DNA of 8,744 nucleotides from Halanaerobiaceae bacterium (GTDB taxonomy: Bacteria > Bacillota > Halanaerobiia > Halanaerobiales > DTU029): the NCBI GenBank assembly GCA_012521855.1, contig JAAYLO010000184.1, positions 1 through 8,744 on the forward strand, in the 5' to 3' direction. The notes under the pieces were generated by a model. That model did no database searches, was not told where the DNA came from, and was given only the letters and a program-made list of their open reading frames with translations. A program made the translations under genes and the position numbers. Below, one piece after another: positions 6,506 to 8,744 of the stretch (its first letter is position 1; every line of letters starts with the position of its first letter).

Positions 6506-8167
6506 ATGAAGATGAAGGAATGGGCTGATATGTCTGTTATCAGAATCAAGAGATTTTTTAAAAAGGTTATTCTTTTTCCAATATTACCGTTTATCATGTG
6601 GGGACCTTTTACCCATCCGTATATAGCCCGGAAAACACTTGAGAAAGCAGAAGAAAACAGGGATAAAGCCAGGGTAAAAGAATTCCTGGAAGCCTTAATA
6701 AAAAATAAAGAATACTATATCTCTGCTGCAAATGCCCCTGACTGTATTTCAGCGGATAACATATTATATAAGAGGATTATTTATGACTATGCGCATAATT
6801 ACCTGCCTGACAGGACGGGATATCCTGTTTTCGGTTACAGGTTAGTGGATACTATTTTAAAGAAGCTGAAGGCAACAGACAATATCCAGAGGAAAGAAAA
6901 ACTGGAAAGGGATCTGGCTTTTGCCTGCGGCTGGCTTAACCATCAACTGGCAGACTATGTGCCTCATTATAAAGAAGCAGATGGCTTCCATGGTTATGCC
7001 AATTCTCATCAGATCATAGGAGCCTCTTTTTATCCGGATATATTGAGGAAGAAGGAGAGTGTGGAGCATTTTATTATAGAGCTCTTTCATGATATCAACA
7101 TCTCTGAGAATCTAGACCGGGAATTTGCAGCTGCTGGAAGAATAATGGTGAAGATGCCTGCTGGGAAAAGGAATATTGTTACTGAAATATCAAAAAGCTT
7201 CAGGGAATTCGCCAATATCCCCTATCAGCATCTCCCTCTTTTACAGAAGAATTTTAATAAAATAATAGACGGTCTTGCTTCTCTGATAATCATACTTAAA
7301 GAACTGCAGCCGCAATTGATAGAGGAGATAATTGAATTTATCAATGATAATAATCATCGTGAGTATCTGGAGAAATCCATTGATTATGTTTATGAAAACC
7401 TGTTTTTACTGGATTATGAAGAGATTCACCGGAGGGCAGATTATGGGCCGGAAAAGGGTAAAGGTATAGATTATTTAAAAATTATTCCTGTGAGACAGGA
7501 ATCAATTTTGCTTAAACTGGCATATAAACTGGGGGAGTTATTTACAGCGGAAAGTATTTCATCATTATTAAGGGAAGGTATGATCTTCCAGACAAAGATA
7601 TTATGGAAGAAAATAGAGGTTCAGTTCAAAAGCGATATATTGGACAGGCTGAAGCCTTTACTGCTTAATATTGCAGAAGATATATCCACCAGATCAGAAG
7701 AAGCCCGGAGTATAAAAAATTATCTGTTTGTTTTACTAAAAAAGGAAAGGGATATTCTTTCTGCTGCGAGGGATGCATTTTGCACTGGTCTGAGACCAAT
7801 AGCCCAACTGGATGTAGATGAGGAAGAGATCAAAAGAAAAGAACCGGAACAGATCCTGAAAGAGATGCTTGAAAACAGATTAATAAAAATCAGATTTACC
7901 CCTGCTATCCGCAAGGACAGGAAAACATACAGGTACAGGCTTGATCCTGAGAGTGTAAATATTCATATTAACGGTTATTATGAGGGTGAAGCCGGTTGTC
8001 CCTTTGAACTGAAAAGATCAGAATCAATTGATGATATCCTGCATTATGAGATGAAAGTTGCCCGGGACTATATCAGGGAAAATTCCGTAATCCAGTTATT
8101 TGCTGATATTAAAGATTACCGGGGAGAACATTCGGAGTATATCGATTATCAAATAAGGCTCTATTAG
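6506..8167 (+). CDS. Zinc-dependent phospholipase C-like protein with a long uncharacterised C-terminal region
   Basis: The product is 553 residues. A basic stretch (RIKRFFKK, residues 13-20) followed by a ~12-residue hydrophobic run ending at W32 looks like a short signal peptide or membrane anchor, without a clear signal-peptidase site. The sequence then follows the zinc-dependent phospholipase C (PF00882-type) ligand order: W32/H37 in WGPFTHPYIA, D79 in APDC, H97 in DYAHN, H146 and D150 in GWLNHQLAD, H154 in VPHY, and H188/E192 as HxxxE. In that family three zinc ions support phosphodiester cleavage of phospholipid headgroups. Residues ~200-553 match nothing I recognise; they are mostly helical with a more beta-like last ~100 residues, making the protein well over the usual ~250-400 residues. 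Activity and export are unproven. A homologue with non-lipid or structural function is possible. The zinc-ribbon gene follows after 23 bp, suggesting co-transcription. Stop is TAG. Confidence 0.75.
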   Translation: MKMKEWADMSVIRIKRFFKKVILFPILPFIMWGPFTHPYIARKTLEKAEENRDKARVKEFLEALIKNKEYYISAANAPDCISADNILYKRIIYDYAHNYLPDRTGYPVFGYRLVDTILKKLKATDNIQRKEKLERDLAFACGWLNHQLADYVPHYKEADGFHGYANSHQIIGASFYPDILRKKESVEHFIIELFHDINISENLDREFAAAGRIMVKMPAGKRNIVTEISKSFREFANIPYQHLPLLQKNFNKIIDGLASLIIILKELQPQLIEEIIEFINDNNHREYLEKSIDYVYENLFLLDYEEIHRRADYGPEKGKGIDYLKIIPVRQESILLKLAYKLGELFTAESISSLLREGMIFQTKILWKKIEVQFKSDILDRLKPLLLNIAEDISTRSEEARSIKNYLFVLLKKERDILSAARDAFCTGLRPIAQLDVDEEEIKRKEPEQILKEMLENRLIKIRFTPAIRKDRKTYRYRLDPESVNIHINGYYEGEAGCPFELKRSESIDDILHYEMKVARDYIRENSVIQLFADIKDYRGEHSEYIDYQIRLY

Positions 8168-8174
8168 TTTGTTG

Positions 8175-8184
8175 AAAGGAGGGG
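8175..8184 (+). promoter_or_regulatory. Strong ribosome binding site that fixes a TTG start
   Basis: AAAGGAGGGG is close to a full anti-Shine-Dalgarno match. Its AAAGGAGG core ends at 8182, 8 nt before the TTG at 8191. There is no ATG in frame until codon 10, after the first cysteine of the first CxxC pair, so the TTG is the best-supported start. Confidence 0.7.
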
Positions 8185-8190
8185 ATTGCT

Positions 8191-8490
8191 TTGGGGACAG
8201 AATTTGAAGCAAGATGTATGAAGTGCGGCCATATATATATGGCCATTGAAGGCTGTGGCTGGAGCTTTTTTGTATTACATTGTGATAGATGCGGAAAATA
8301 TAAAGATGTGCCTTTTTTCTTAATACAGAATATTACCGGAAAAGAAGATTATAGGGGAGAGGTTGCTGAAGAAATAGCAGGTTATTGTAATTGCGGCGGT
8401 CATTATAGAATGGATGCTCCTATCCGCTGCCCTAAATGTGGCTCAACCAGGTATGAGGAGACAGGCGGCTATTCTTGTCTTTTTGATTAA
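8191..8490 (+). CDS. Small double zinc-ribbon protein, function unknown
   Basis: This is a 99-residue protein, translated from TTG, with no membrane segment. It has ten cysteines: C9/C12 and C31/C34 as CxxC pairs (with C22 between), then C66/C68 as CNC, C80/C83 as CPKC, and a late C96. The two halves each look like a four-cysteine zinc ribbon, the first using C9, C12, C31 and C34, the second C66, C68, C80 and C83. Zinc ribbons bind nucleic acid or protein partners, or serve structurally; nothing here chooses between these. I do not recognise a named family. It sits 23 bp after the phospholipase-C-like gene and has its own strong ribosome binding site, so it is probably on the same transcript. 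A perfect 18-bp palindrome covers codons 13-18. Confidence 0.8.
   Translation: MGTEFEARCMKCGHIYMAIEGCGWSFFVLHCDRCGKYKDVPFFLIQNITGKEDYRGEVAEEIAGYCNCGGHYRMDAPIRCPKCGSTRYEETGGYSCLFD
8227..8244. repeat. Perfect 18-bp palindrome inside the zinc-ribbon gene
   Basis: GGCCATATATATATGGCC is its own exact reverse complement. It begins 36 bp after the TTG start and encodes parts of residues 13-18. In RNA it could fold only as a short hairpin with GGCC arms and AU pairs; in DNA it is a symmetric dimer-binding-type site. A chance origin from Ala, Ile, Tyr and Met codons is possible. Confidence 0.5.
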
Positions 8491-8519
8491 AACTATTTAG
8501 AGACTGATGGCTGTAGTTT

Positions 8520-8529
8520 GTTCCGGAAC
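8520..8529. repeat. 10-bp perfect palindrome in the 8491-8561 intergenic region
   Basis: GTTCCGGAAC is a perfect palindrome 33 bp before the ATG at 8562. It is GC-rich compared with the surrounding DNA and lies where an operator would sit, but no clear promoter boxes flank it. No other convincing signal was seen in this 71-bp gap. Confidence 0.25.
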
Positions 8530-8561
8530 TTATGAAGATTGTATCCAGGGGTGAGCTGATA

Positions 8562-8744
8562 ATGAAGAGAATGTCATACTGGATAGAGGATTTAGTGAAA
8601 AGGTGGAGCAGGTCGGGTAAAAAGAAGAGACAAAAAGATATTATTATTCTTTTGGCTTTATTTACATTGTCCTAGTTACTGGTGTACTACACCGGGGGAA
8701 GCAAGTATGTTTATGCACATGTTGCATATCTGCCAGTACTTTAT
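8562..8744 (+). pseudogene. Start of a membrane (probably sensor/signalling) protein interrupted by an in-frame TAG; 3' partial
   Basis: ATG at 8562 follows AGGGGTGA (8547-8554) with 7 nt spacing, a good ribosome binding site. The first 37 codons encode a basic, amphipathic N-terminus (residues 1-25, Lys/Arg-rich) and then a hydrophobic run (DIIILLALFTLS) ending at TAG 8673-8675. The same frame stays open for the remaining 23 codons to the window edge and continues the hydrophobic segment with LLVYY, then GGSKYVYAHVAYLP. That last motif resembles the N-terminal membrane region of bacterial GGDEF, HD-GYP or histidine-kinase proteins, where a Tyr/His-x-x-Tyr-x-P segment leads into the next helix. 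The stop therefore falls in the middle of the first membrane helix. One base change would repair it (TGG Trp or CAG Gln to TAG). Alternatives are a genuine 37-residue membrane peptide, a sequencing error, or amber suppression. The family assignment is tentative because most of the gene is outside the window. Confidence 0.45.

Noticed and set aside
6596..8167. ATG at 6596 as an alternative start placing Trp at position 2 of the PLC-like protein
   Set aside because: No Shine-Dalgarno sequence precedes it, whereas the upstream start has AAAGGAG; the upstream 31 residues also form a sensible signal/anchor segment.
8488..8518. AAACTA...TAGTTT as a terminator for the zinc-ribbon gene
   Set aside because: Only six AT-rich base pairs close an 18-nt loop, with a poor T-tract; too weak to support.
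8712..8728. TATGCA-CATGT-TGCATA inverted repeat at the window end
   Set aside because: It is short and lies in the open frame of the interrupted membrane-protein gene; expected by chance in AT-rich DNA.
1..8744. tRNA, rRNA, CRISPR arrays, insertion sequences, integrase or attachment sites
   Set aside because: Looked for on both strands; no cloverleaf, regularly spaced repeats, transposase frames or long direct repeats were seen.

Overview
The window is AT-rich (roughly 35-40% GC by eye) and gene-dense. Every supported gene is on the + strand, with strong GGAGG-type ribosome binding sites, one TTG start, and heavy use of AGA/AGG/ATA codons. This suggests a low-GC Gram-positive (Bacillota, clostridial or Halanaerobiales-like). 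That placement is inference only; there is no rRNA or other marker gene.

Region 1 (1-6374) is a tightly coupled pair. The C-terminal 497 residues of a flotillin/SPFH-type protein (its start lies upstream of the window) are followed after 11 bp by a 1622-residue AAA+ ATPase. The ATPase belongs to the poorly characterised family usually labelled 'DNA repair ATPase' (DUF3686-type N-terminal region, long coiled coils, C-terminal MoxR-like AAA+ module). Flotillins build membrane-bound oligomers, so the pair is best read as a membrane scaffold with a dedicated ATP-driven remodeller. The DNA-repair label is not supported by anything visible here. This is the most interesting part of the window.

Region 2 (6375-6505) separates the transcription units. 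It holds a 9-bp-stem terminator-like hairpin, an 8-bp inverted repeat overlapping a possible promoter, and an A-rich leader with a ribosome binding site.

Region 3 (6506-8490) encodes a 553-residue protein. Its first ~200 residues carry the metal-ligand pattern of zinc-dependent phospholipase C, and the remaining ~350 residues are unassigned. A 99-residue cysteine-rich double zinc-ribbon protein follows after 23 bp. A perfect 18-bp palindrome lies early in the zinc-ribbon gene.

Region 4 (8491-8744) has a short intergenic stretch with a 10-bp palindrome. It then holds the start of a membrane protein that looks like the N-terminus of a sensor or signalling protein. That frame is interrupted by an in-frame TAG inside the first membrane helix and stays open to the window edge, so it is probably a pseudogene.

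A possible theme is membrane and lipid handling: a flotillin scaffold, an ATPase and a phospholipase-C-like protein. The terminator-like element between the first two genes and the third means that co-function is only a hypothesis.
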